Below, piece by piece: positions 53,126 to 64,000 of a stretch of 64,000 nt of DNA (its first letter is position 1; every line of letters begins with the position of its first letter). The stretch is taken from the NCBI GenBank assembly GCA_030015575.1, contig CM057337.1:339460583-339524582 (forward strand). Reading direction: 5' to 3'. Source of the DNA: Agapanthus africanus (taxonomy: Eukaryota; Streptophyta; Magnoliopsida; Asparagales; Amaryllidaceae). Both the position numbers and the translations under genes were made by a program. Under the pieces are notes generated by a model. It had not been told where the DNA came from and did not search any database. It saw nothing but the letters and a program-made list of their open reading frames with translations.

Positions 53126-56100
53126 TGTCACGACCCGAGAATTTGACTCGTGACCAGCACTTAACCACGCAACGTCTACAGGCGCAACGCGGCTAAGTAA
53201 GCCGAACCCAGAAATCAAAACCAATAAATAGAGAGTGATTTTAAAACATTTTGTAAAAACAATCGTACATGTCTGGAAAACTTCCATTTATTTAGTAGAA
53301 ATCCTTTTGAAGTTCAAAAGTTATGAGTTTTATAATTTTGGTAACATTTCCTTTTTAAAACATTTGCCCCGCCAGTCAGAAAGAAACAAGGTGTAACAGA
53401 AATGACGAGTAAAATGAATGAAGCATCACAATAAGATATACGACGCCGTAGCGAAGAATACACAGTAAAGCAAGGACAATATCATAAAAGATGAGACTGC
53501 AAAAGTAAAGTCGGCTCACATGCGAGCTCGACACCAGAATATAAAATCATACATATCGTCCTCACAACTGTCTCTAAGTCAATACAGAAAAGTAGATGGA
53601 GAGTACTAGATACATCAATATACAACTGAAAGATAACAGATACCGTACAAAACCCACCTATCAGCAAAAGGCTATCTCTGCTCAAAAAGGGTATCTGTGC
53701 CAAAAGATGCGGTAACAGCCAGCCGTGACTACTCCCAAGGGCAACCTGCAATTACTGTGGCACAACGGGGGTGAGTTGCCAACTCGTGAATAGAGATAAC
53801 ATATAAAGGTAATCGCGCGCATGCACGTACAGCGCTACTCTAACAAATGCCAGCAGATGATATCAATGCGAGGTAAGCAGTATGCATAATAATAATGCAA
53901 GTCCTCTATCAGGTGATATAACTACAGGATGAGATGTGATAATGAATGCTGAGCATGGGAATATAGTATCTACATGAAGTATCGAGGTGGACTACATATG
54001 TATGTATGCACCACAAATCCCAACATCCCAAACGCCGGTACTCCATCGGCCCTCATATCCTGTATATCCCTGAGAATCCCGGATGCCCAACATCGGCACC
54101 CAAATATCATAAATACTCGTGTCTAGCAGCGACACGCAAAACATCCTGTATCGGGCATCCGTCAATCCGGGTCAGCCCTCTCTCAAAGTATATATCGGGA
54201 ATCCGTCAGTCCGGGTCATCCCTCTCTCAACATATCGGGCATCCGTCAGTCCGGGTCAGCCCTCTCTCAATACATCGGGCATCCGTCAGTCCGGGTCAGC
54301 CCTCTCTCAACATATCGGGCATCCGTCAGTCCGGGTCAGCCCTCTATCGATACATGCCTTTAGCACCGAGAAAACACGGGGCGACGCCCCAAAACATCAT
54401 ATCAAGGGAACCTGGTTTTTAAATGATTACTTATTTGAAAAGGGCACGGTTCCCAAATCCAGAAATCACATGAAATCTCAACCAATAATACAAGTAATTG
54501 TGATGTGATATGTGCATCAAGTATGTATATCAAGTCATATCACATAAAAATGAGCTACAATGCATTGATCCAATGTGATATAGGTATCAAGTATGAAATC
54601 CAAGTCATGTCATGTATAGATGAGCTACAACAATATACAACAGTATGATCATGGCAGTTCTATCAGTTCTAAGCAATATATAAAGATAGCAGGGAATGCA
54701 ATATGTGATGACAATCCATGGTATGGTATATGCAATATATAACAATAAGGTCCTATCAGCCCTGACGCATAACGCCATGCGGGCGATATCCCCGTAGATG
54801 TGAAATCTACTCACCGAAATCCCGCGCTAAGCGTATCCAACAACTTGCTTGCCCTTCTTCGCAGCGTCCGTCTCACTGGCCTGCGAACCTAGAATCACAT
54901 AACATATATCACACATAAGTTCATTTCACAAAAACGCGACATTACGGCCCAACTAGACACTCGTGTCGCAAACCAATCGCGCGTGTGCGCGATACGCTAA
55001 CACGTGTAATCACGCGCCAAGAAACTACCCCGACGCGCCGCGATACGCAGAAACCCAAACCTACTCACGTATCACGCGTGTCGCGAAGGTTTAGAAAAAC
55101 GGCAAAATAGGTATTTGGTCCCAGATTTTCCTACAGAACTAAACTTACAAAAATATATATACCACAATACTACACACATTAGCAGACACCCAATGGACCA
55201 AACAACACCCAAATCCCTACCCATCTGGCCGCAAATTGCGGCCAGAATGAGGAAATCGGCGGCCCACTGTAGCTGTATGGGGGTCGGGTTTCACCTGTGG
55301 TATCAGCACCACTCCACTATACTACGGTCAACCCAATTTCATTCAGATCTCATCGGGTCAAAAGCAGATCCAGAAAAGCTCAATTTAGCTTAAAAACGAC
55401 AAATTGCATCAATTAGGGAAACATGTGGTATTTTAGTGTAACAGGGGTTAAACTAAGTTACTATGGCCTCAACAACTCACTAATGACCTACTGAAACCAA
55501 TTCTCACCTCATTAGCATAAAGTTCTCACTAAACACCCCATATCGCACTAAAACGCACTAAAATCCATTAACCGATGCAAAACTACACTAACTAGGCAAA
55601 CTAGGGAAGCAAGATAGGAAGTATACCTCATACTTAACCCTAGGGAGTTGCAGGAAGATGAAGAAGTGAAGAGAAGAGGCTGCAGTTGCTGTTGTGAAGC
55701 TTGGTGCTGTTGCTGCTACTTCTCTCTGCTGCTGCTGTTGCTTCTAGCTCCTGCTGCTGTTGCTGGAAGCTTGCTGCTGCTGCTTGCTGTTTCTGGAGCT
55801 GGGGTTCTGGGCTGAAGGTAAGTGTGTGGGTGTGTTGGGTGAGTGTGAGAGTTTGAGAGAATAACAAAAGAGTTGAGAGAAAGAAACCATCACAAATCAT
55901 CACACAAAAGTCACCCCCTCTCTCTCTCTCTCTTCATTTAAGGCAAGCATGGCCTAAAGCCATGATGCACTCTCTCTCTCTCACACAAGTCAACACTCAC
56001 AATTCAAATTAAAGTACCCCTTTAATTAGCTAATAAAACCCACTTAAGAATCCATAAAACTTTAACCTTCAAGATTAACCCACCATGGTTAATAATTATG

Positions 56101-56277
56101 GTATTAACTTAATTTAAAAAACCTAGTTTACATGCACATGTGTGTGCAAGCCTAGGAAAATTTTGGAAAAATATTTATTAAATTAGGAAAAATATTTAAA
56201 ACACAGTTTGGTAAAATTTTGTTAAAAACCATTATTTAAATATAATTATTCACTAACCCTTATCCTAAGGTGTTACA
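53126..56277 (-). mobile_element. Tekay 3' LTR (3152 bp)
   Basis: It ends GGTGTTACA. It contains a 40-bp tandem repeat (54152-54350), a GCTGCTGCTGTT-rich stretch near 55680-55790 and CT microsatellites near 55915-55985. Open frames through these are low-complexity and not called. Confidence 0.93.
54152..54350 (+). repeat. 40-bp tandem repeat in Tekay LTR, 5 units
   Basis: The ATCCGTCAGTCCGGGTCAGC word recurs at 54157 (variant), 54201, 54241, 54281 and 54321. The same five units occur in the other LTR (62282-62480), so the repeat predates insertion. Confidence 0.9.
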
Positions 56278-56294
56278 ATCTCTCCCCCTTAAAG
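56278..56294 (-). other. Tekay polypurine tract
   Basis: The minus strand reads CTTTAAGGGGGAGAGAT right before the 3' LTR start TGTAACACC. Confidence 0.8.
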
Positions 56295-56319
56295 AAATTC
56301 GTCCCCGAATTTCAAAAAT

Positions 56320-57240
56320 CTAACTACGGTTACCTTCAAAAAGATGGGGATACGTCTTCATCATCTCGCTTTCGGTCTCCCAAGTGACCTCCTCACGGTT
56401 CTGACCGCGCCAAAGTACCTTAACTGATGGAATGTCCTTCGATCTCAATTTCTTCACTTGTCGATCCAAGATCATCACCGGCTGCTCTGCATAGGAAAGG
56501 TCACGCTCAAGCTGGATCGTCGGATGCTGAATCGCATGCGAAGGATCATGTAGATATCTGCGGAGCATCGAGACATGGAATACGGGGTGCACATCTGGAA
56601 AGCTGGGCGGAAGGGCTAAACGGTAAGCTACTGCACCAACCCGCTCGAGGATCTCGAAGGGGCCCACGTATCTGGGACTGAGCTTCCCCTTCTTCCCAAA
56701 CCTCATCACACCTTTCATTGGGGAGACCCTCAAGAAAACATGGTCACCAACAGAAAACTCAAGTCTGCGTCGTCGACGGTCTGCATAAGCTCTCTGCCTA
56801 CTCTGCGCTGCTCTCATCCTATCGCGAATCAACTGGATCTTCGCGGTCGTCTCCTCAACGATCTGTGGCCCTAAGATACTGCCCTCACTGAGCTCTGCCC
56901 AACAAGTGGGCGACCTGCATCTCCTCCCATAAAGAGCCTCAAAAGGTGCCATCTGAATGGTCTCCTGGTAGCTGTTATTGTAGGAGAACTCTACCAAGGG
57001 CAAATGATGATCCCAGCTACCTCCGAAGTCTAGTACACAAGCTCTGAGCATGTCCTCGAGAGTCTGAATGGTCCGCTCTGACTGTCCGTCGGTCTGCGGA
57101 TGAAATGCTGTGCTGAAACTCAAGCGAGTGCCCAAAGCCTCCTGAAGCCTCTGCCATAGTTTACTAGTAAACTGGGTGCCTCTGTCGGACACAATGCACG
57201 TCGGGACTCCGTGTAGTCGCACTATCTCGTCAATGTAGAT
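56320..57240 (-). pseudogene. Tekay pol: integrase core (second part) and chromodomain
   Basis: It has the second Asp ([12 protein letters not shown]) and the Glu ([16 protein letters not shown]) of the DDE triad, then the GPY/F module ([16 protein letters not shown]). At the C-terminus is a chromodomain-like region ([20 protein letters not shown], then [17 protein letters not shown]). The chromodomain targets chromatin in chromoviruses. The natural stop is at 56320-56322. It is in frame with the upstream block across the TAG at 57241-57243. Confidence 0.92.
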
Positions 57241-58473
57241 CTAGGCATACTGAGTAAATCCGAAAGTCGTCTTCACCGGTAAGAAGTGAGCCGCTTTCGT
57301 CAAACGATCCACGATCACCGAGATGGAGTCATACCCCCGACTAGTCCTGGGTAGACCCACCACGAAATCCATCGAAATCTGCTCCCACTTCCACTCCGGA
57401 ATGGGTAGCGGCTGTAGCTCTCCCGCGGGCCTCTGGTGCTCAGCCTTGACTTGCTGACAAGTCAGGCATCTCGATACAAAATCTGCAATGTCCCTCATCA
57501 TTCCGTCCCACCAATAAACATCTCTCATATCATGATACATCTTGGTGGAACCGGGATGGACGCTGTACACCGATCGATGTGCCTCCTCAAGAATCACGCG
57601 CCTCAGTCCCTCAGCATCTGGTACGCACAGTCTGACTCCAAACCGTAGTATCCCCTGATCATCGATCACGAACTCGGAAAATCTGCCCTGTCCAATCTGT
57701 GCTATGATCTCTGAACATCGGTCATCACTGAGCTGTGCCTCACGTATACGATCGATCAACTGTGGTCGTGCACGGACATGCGCTATCTGCCCTCCAATCG
57801 GCGTGAACTCGAACTGTACCCGGCTGTCGCATAATATCTGCCAATCTGCGGATGACTGCTCTTGTACTGCGCTCAAACAAGATAGGCTACTCCCGGGCCT
57901 CCTGCTCAAAGCATCCGCCACCACATTTGCTTTTCCCGGGTGATATAAGATCTCGCAGTCGTAATCCTTCACTAATTCCATCCATCGACGCTGTCGAAGG
58001 TTCAGGTCCCGCTGCTGGAAAATGTATTTCAAACTCTTGTGATCCGTAAATATCTGGCACGACTCGCCGTATAGGTAATGTCGCCAGATCTTAAGTGCGA
58101 AGACCACTGCTGCCATCTCCAAGTCATGAGTGGGGTAATTTTGTTCATGTCTCTTCAATTGTCGCGAAGCATACGCGATCACCCTGTCGTGCTGCATCAA
58201 AACACATCCCAGCCCCACTCGAGAAGCATCACAAAAGACCACAAATCCGCCCGGTCCGGAAGGTAAAGATAACACCGGTGCCGTCGTCAGCTGAGTCCGT
58301 AACTGCTGGAAACTGTGCTCGCACTCCTCCGTCCAATCGAAAGGAACTCCCTTCCGGGTCAACCCGGTCAATGGTGTAGCAATACGGGAAAAGTCCTGCA
58401 CAAATCGCCTGTAGTAACCGGCCAACCCCAAAAAGCTGCGAATCTCTGTCACCGATGTGGGTCTGGGCCAACG
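57241..58473 (-). pseudogene. Tekay pol: RT end, RNase H, integrase zinc finger and first catalytic Asp
   Basis: It starts in the RT thumb ([20 protein letters not shown]). RNase H follows, with [15 protein letters not shown] (D), [13 protein letters not shown] (E) and [11 protein letters not shown] (D). Then come the integrase HHCC residues ([19 protein letters not shown]) and [11 protein letters not shown] with the first catalytic Asp. It ends at the TAG at 57241-57243, upstream of the second catalytic Asp, so integrase is cut in two. Confidence 0.93.
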
Positions 58474-61029
58474 CTAAATGGCCTCGATCTTCCTCGGGTC
58501 TACACAGATACCGCCTCGTGAAATCACGTGACCCAAGAAGTCTACGCTGTCCAGCCAAAAAGCACACTTGGAAAATTTCGCATAAAGCTGGTGCTCCCTC
58601 AAGGTCTGCAATGAAATCCTCTGGTGCTGCTCGTGCTCGTCACTACTCCGGGAATACACCAAGATATCGTCGATGAAGACTATAATGAACAAATCCAAGT
58701 AAGGCCGGAAAATACGGTTCATCAAGTCCATGAAGGCTGCTGGCGCATTGGTGAGTCCGAACGACATCACCAAAAACTCGTAATGGCCGTAGCGCGTACG
58801 GAAAGCTGTCCGGGGAATGTCCTCCTGTCGAACCCGCAGCTGATGATAGCCCGATCGTAAATCGATCCTCGAAAAGTACCCTGCCCCCTGAAGCTGGTCG
58901 AACAAATCGTCGATACGCGGCAACGGGTACCTGTTCCGCACTGTCACCCTGTTCAGCTGGCGGTAGTCGATACACAGACGCAAACTGCCGTCCTTCTTCT
59001 TGACGAACAGGACTGGAGCACCCCAAGGAGAAGCACTGGGTCGAATAAGTCCCTTGTCCAGCAAGTCTTGCAACTGGCCCTTCAACTCTCGAAGTTCCGC
59101 CGGGGCCATCCGATAAGGCGGTATGGAAATAGGTCCCGAGCCAGGAACCAAATCAATACAGAATGAAATGTCGCGCTCGGGCGGCAACCCAGGAAGCTCG
59201 TCAGGGAACACATCAGGAAACTCGCTAACAACCGGAACCTGGTCCAATGGAACCTGTATAGCGCGAGCATCGCAAACATAGGCGAGAAATCCCTGACATC
59301 CCTTCTTCAAAAGCTGTCCAGCGCGAAAAGAAGAAATCACACTGTGAGGGGCGGCACTAAGGTCCCCCAACACAACAAAAACCGACTCACCGGGAAAGCA
59401 GAATCTAACTGTCTTCTCACGGCAGTCCACAGAAGCATAACACGTGGCTAACCAATCCATACCCAAAAGAACGTCGAAGTCCAACATCTCCAGAAGGATC
59501 AAGTCGACAGGCAACTCTCTCTCGCCAATACAGACGGTACAGGATCGGAACACGTGCCTAGCAACAAACGACTCTCCCACAGGAGTAGTCACCACAAGCG
59601 GCTGATCAAGCAAGCCGGACTCTCTACCCAAACTCGGCACAAAGTGCGTGGATACGTACGAGTGTCTGGATCCGGGATCGAACAATACATGTGCATCAAC
59701 TGAACATACAGGGAGGATACCTGAAACCACCGCATTGGACGCCTGCGCGTCCTGATGCGTCAAAGCAAAAACCCTCGCCTGTCCACCACCTGTGACTGGC
59801 TGCCCTCCGCCTCGGTCACCTCGCCCCCTCTGAGCAACTCCTCCACGCCCACGACCTCGCTGTGCATGAGTCTGGCACGGAGCAACGGTAGGTACAACGG
59901 GCAACGCCCTCTGGGGCGGTGAAGGTGGTAATGTGACATGCGGTGCTGTCGCCTCCCTCCGGGGTGTCTCTGGACAATCCCGTACACGATGGTAAGAACT
60001 CCCACAGCGAAAACATCCCGACGATGACCGCTGACCGTCCTGGGAATAGGAGCTGAATAACCGGCCCCGCCCTGAATCTCTGCTGCCTGCAATACGTCTA
60101 TCACGGCGCCGAAAAGGCTGTCTCTGTGCTGATGTATCCGCACGAACTCTCTTCGGCTCTGGAACTACCGAAGTCTCAGCAAGGTGCTCCTCGACCACTA
60201 GGGCTGCGTCTACAGCTGCTGCATAGGTCTCGTAGTGCTGTGCACTGATCGCGAAGAACAATGGTGTAAGCAAGCCTCGAACAAATCTCCTAACTCGCAA
60301 CTCCTCGGTAGCCACTAAATATGGGGCATAGACTACCAACTCTGTAAACAGCACGTCATACTCTGCCACTGTCATCCCTGGCGTCTGGCGCAAGGACTCG
60401 AATCTGCGTGCTCGGGCATCCCTAACACTCTGGGGAAGGAAACGGGCTAGAAATATGGTCACGAACTCCGTCCAGGTCATAGGAGGAAGACCTGCTGCTC
60501 TGCCCTTCTCAACGGAATCACACCACTTCTGCGCAAGACCTTCCAGGCGAAAGCTCGCGAACTCGACCCATCTCGCATCTGCGCATCTGAGGGAACGGCA
60601 TATCCTGGCCATCCTGTCTATGAAAGACTGTGGGTCCTCAGCTGTATCGGTGCCTGTGAAAACCGGAGGCCTCAGCCTCATGAACTCTGATAGCGATACT
60701 GTAATCACCTCCGTAACTGCAGGTACAACTGGCTGTGCGGTAGGTACCATAGCGGTCTCTGGAACTGGTGGAGCTACCTCTGGTCGCTGCGCTCGAAGCG
60801 TCTCAACTAGCGATCCTATCATCTGGCGCATCTCCTGCATGCTAGATCCCACTGTCTGGCGCATCTCCTGCATACCAGCCCCTAGCGTGGCGATCTGCTC
60901 TGTCACGGCAGGAACAGCCTGCTCGGGTACAACCGGCGTACTGCCCGGATCAGTCCTCGTCTCAGACGAGTCAACTCGAATCTCGGCCCTCGCGGCCGCT
61001 CTCTGTGCCCTCGTAGTCTTAGGCGGCAT
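58474..61029 (-). pseudogene. Tekay gag, protease and most of reverse transcriptase
   Basis: The ATG at 61029 gives [16 protein letters not shown]; the upstream 46 codons of open frame are the leader. Gag core: [19 protein letters not shown], then [20 protein letters not shown]. The zinc knuckle [14 protein letters not shown] has classical CX2CX4HX4C spacing. The protease reads [14 protein letters not shown], with D-P-G-S instead of the usual D-S/T-G, and LLGMDWL as flap partner. [52 protein letters not shown] and the FIDDILVYS box. It stops at a TAG (58474-58476) where the downstream sequence continues in the same frame. Apart from the stops the frame is clean, as expected for a young copy. 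Confidence 0.93.
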
Positions 61030-61255
61030 AATGGCTGAAAGAAAAATTAGGATTCGATAAGAACACGGAAATCGAATCGCAAGAATATAAGGAGGGATCA
61101 ACTCAATAAGTCCTAAGGTTGCGTAGGCGGAGTACCGTGTCGTGAGTATGACGCGGAACATACGCACGCTACGCTACCCTGCTGCAGCTACCTACTCCAT
61201 CATACCAGGGTCATCCTACACTCCGAAGGTAAAACCTACGCTCTGATACCAACTT
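61030..61255 (-). other. Tekay leader and primer-binding site
   Basis: The minus-strand TGGTATCAGAGCG lies at about 61240-61252, a few bases from the LTR end, and matches plant initiator-Met tRNA. The rest is leader up to the gag ATG. Confidence 0.85.
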
Positions 61256-64000
61256 TGTCACGACCCGAGAATTTGACTCGTGACCGGCACTTAACCACGC
61301 AACGTCTGCAGGCGCAACGCGGCTAAGTAAGCCGAACCCAGAAATCAAAACCAATAAATAGAGAGTGATTTTAAAACATTTTGTAAAAACAATCGTACAT
61401 GTCTGGAAAACTTCCATTTATTTAGTAGAAATCCTTTTGAAGTTCAAAAGTTATGAGTTTTATAATTTTGGTAACATTTCCTTTTTAAAACATTTGCCCC
61501 GCCAGTCAGAAAGAAACAAGGTGTAACAGAAATGACGAGTAAAATGAATGAAGCATCACAATAAGATATACGACGCCGTAGCGAAGAATACACAGTAAAG
61601 CAAGGACAATATCATAAAAGATGAGACTGCAAAAGTAAAGTCGGCTCACATGCGAGCTCGACACCAGAATATAAAATCATACATATCGTCCTCACAACTG
61701 TCTCTAAGTCAATACAGAAAAGTAGATGGAGAGTACTAGATACATCAATATACAACTGAAAGATAACAGATACCGTACAAAACCCACCTATCAGCAAAAG
61801 GCTATCTCTGCTCAAAAAGGGTATCTGTGCCAAAAGATGCGGTAACAGCCAGCCGTGACTACTCCCAAGGGCAACCTGCAATTACTGTGGCACAACGGGG
61901 GTGAGTTGCCAACTCGTGAATAGAGATAACATATAAAGGTAATCGCGCGCATGCACGTACAGCGCTACTCTAACAAATGCAAGCAGATGATATCAATGCG
62001 AGGTAAGCAGTATGCATAATAATAATGCAAGTCCTCTATCAGGTGATATAACTACAGGATGAGATGTGATAATGAATGCTGAGCATGGGAATATAGTATC
62101 TACATGAAGTATCGAGGTGGACTACATATGTATGTATGCACCACAAATCCCAACATCCCAAACGCCGGTACTCCATCGGCCCTCATATCCTGTATATCCC
62201 TGAGAATCCCGGGTGCCCAACATCGGCACCCAAATATCATAAATACTCGTGTCTAGCAGCGACACGCAAAACATCCTGTATCGGGCATCCGTCAATCCGG
62301 GTCAGCCCTCTCTCAAAGTATATATCGGGAATCCGTCAGTCCGGGTCATCCCTCTCTCAACATATCGGGCATCCGTCAGTCCGGGTCAGCCCTCTCTCAA
62401 TACATCGGGCATCCGTCAGTCCGGGTCAGCCCTCTCTCAACATATCGGGCATCCATCAGTCCGGGTCAGCCCTCTATCGATACATGCCTCTAGCACCGAG
62501 AAAACACGGGGCGACGCCCCAAAACATCATATCAAGGGAACCGGGTTTTTAAATGATTACTTATTTGAAAAGGGCACGGTTCCCAAATCCAGAAATCACA
62601 TGAAATCTCAACCAATAATACAAGTAATTGTGACGTGATATGTGCATCAAGTATGTATATCAAGTCATATCACATAAAAATGAGCTACAATGCATTGATC
62701 CAATGTGATATAGGTATCAAGTATGAAATCCAAGTCATGTCATGTATAGATGAGCTACAACAATATACAACAGTATGATCATGGCAGTTCTATAAGTTCT
62801 AAGCAATATATAAAGATGGCAGGGAATGCAATATGTGATGACAATCCATGGTATGGTATATGCAATATATAACAATAAGGTCCTATCAGCCCTGACGCAT
62901 AACGCCATGCGGGCGATATCCCCGTAGATGTGAAATCTACTCACCGAAATCCCGCGCTAAGCGTATCCAACAACTTTCTTGCCCTTCTTTGCAGCGTCCG
63001 TCTCACTGGCCTGCGAACCTAGAATCACATAACATATATCACACATAAGTTCATTTCACAAAAACGCGACATTACGGCCCAACTAGACACTCGTGTCGCA
63101 AACCAATCGCGCGTGTGCGCGATACGCTAACACGTGTAATCACGCGCCAAGAAACTACCCCGACGCGCCGCGATACGCAGAAACCCAAACCTACTCACGT
63201 ATCACGCGTGTCGCGAAGGTTTAGAAAAACGGCAAAATAGGTATTTGGTCCCAGATTTTCCTACAGAACTAAACTTACAAAAATATATATACCACAATAC
63301 TACACACATTAGCAGACACCCAATGGACCAAACAACACCTAAATCCCTACCCATCTGGCCGCAAATTGCGGCCAGAATGAGGAAATCGGCGGCCCACTGT
63401 AGCTGTATGGGGGTCGGGTTTCACCTGTGGTATTAGCACCACTCCACTATACTACGGTCAACCCAATTTCATTCAGATCTCATCGGGTCAAAAGCAGATC
63501 CAGAAAAGCTCAATTTAGCTTAAAAACGACAAATTGCATCAATTAGGGAAACATGTGGTATTTTAGTGTAACAGGGGTTAAACTAAGTTACTATGGCCTC
63601 AACAACTCACTAATGACCTACTGAAACCAATTCTCACCTCATTAGCACAAAGTTCTCACTAAACACCCCATATCGCACTAAAACGCACTAAAATCCATTA
63701 ACCGATGCAAAACTACACTAACTAGGCAAACTAGGGAAGCAAGATAGGAAGTATACCTCATACTTAACCCTAGGGAGTTGCAGGAAGATGACGAAGTGAA
63801 GAGAAGAGGCTGCAGTTGCTGTTGTGAAGCTTGGTGCTGTTGCTGCTACTTCTCTCTGCTGCTGCTGTTGCTTCTAGCTCCTGCTGCTGTTGCTGGAAGC
63901 TTGCTGCTGCTGCTTGCTGTTTCTGGAGCTGGGGTTCTGGGCTGAAGGTAAGTGTGTGGGTGTGTTGGGTGAGTGTGAGAGTTTGAGAGAATAACAAAAG
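61256..64000 (-). mobile_element. Tekay 5' LTR, truncated by window edge
   Basis: It aligns to 53126-55870 with about sixteen single-base differences. The last 400 bp or so, and the right target duplication, are beyond the window. Confidence 0.93.

Larger units (their letters stand above)
53126..64000 (-). mobile_element. Tekay/Del-like Ty3/gypsy chromovirus, right LTR truncated by window
   Basis: Both LTRs start TGTCACGACCCGAG in plus orientation (53126 and 61256). The minus-strand order is: 5' LTR (right), tRNA-iMet primer site, gag-protease-RT-RNase H-integrase-chromodomain, polypurine tract, 3' LTR (53126-56277). About sixteen differences are seen over the 2745 bp of LTR available twice, so it is young. 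The polyprotein is one frame with two TAG stops. The insertion is within a CACTA transposase intron. Confidence 0.93.

Noticed and set aside
54006-54508. Two overlapping repeat-rich frames (138 and 129 codons), also at 62136-62638
   Set aside because: They are translations of the 40-bp LTR repeat; overlapping frames with similar peptide repeats are expected from a unit that is not a multiple of three.
55640-55903. Gln/Ala-rich frame of 87 codons
   Set aside because: It is a translation of the GCTGCTGCTGTT microsatellite inside the Tekay LTR.
60455-61060. 201-codon plus-strand frame opposite Tekay gag
   Set aside because: Shadow of the gag frame; unlike the Tat antisense ORFs it lies fully over coding sequence and has no promoter or relatives here.

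Overview
This window is plant nuclear DNA made almost entirely of nested transposable elements. I see no intact host gene, rRNA or tRNA gene. Large Ty3/gypsy and Ty1/copia-type LTR elements with 5-bp target duplications, an initiator-Met tRNA primer site (TGGTATCAGAGC), a chromodomain integrase and a CACTA/TNP2 transposase point to an angiosperm with a large, repeat-rich genome. The species cannot be named from this sequence.

The outermost element is a CACTA (En/Spm-type) DNA transposon. It starts at 222 with a CACTACTACAA terminus and CCTACGG subterminal motifs. It contains a tandem 601-bp repeat and a broken TNP2-type transposase gene (exons from 39887 to 53038), and it runs out of the window on the right. 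Four elements have landed in it. (1) A solo LTR at 1833-3997, target duplication CCACC. (2) A non-autonomous large retrotransposon, LARD-A, on the minus strand at 4776-38101. (3) A second copy of the same family, LARD-B, on the plus strand at 42642-52957, inserted exactly inside transposase exon 3 with duplication CGTGA. (4) A Tekay/Del-like chromovirus on the minus strand from 53126 past the right end, its second LTR cut by the window edge.

Inside the 3' LTR of LARD-A sits a 23.8-kb Tat-lineage Ty3/gypsy element (5583-29375, minus strand, duplication GCCTC). It has 3.5-kb LTRs, a mutated gag-pol with an added second RNase H, a long tandem-repeat region, and three related open frames antisense to gag-pol between pol and the 3' LTR. 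The first antisense frame has its own TATA-like box and a plausible intron.

LTR-to-LTR differences counted by eye fit the nesting: LARD-A about 3.7% in the stretch compared, Tat about 1.5%, Tekay about 0.6%, LARD-B about 0.3%.

The most unusual signal is in the Tat element. Its LTRs and untranslated region carry dozens of short perfect or near-perfect palindromes in zones: AGTGTT-n-AACACT, GGAATTAAATTCC and GGGTTAAACCC types, paired CACGTG boxes with four-base spacers, GGAC-n-GTCC repeats, and a family with a constant GTCGTRAGGA centre and covarying arms. In several classes the outer arms change together while the core stays constant, as if symmetry itself were maintained. None of the gag-pol or transposase genes here looks functional; each carries in-frame stops, mostly of the kind expected from cytosine deamination.
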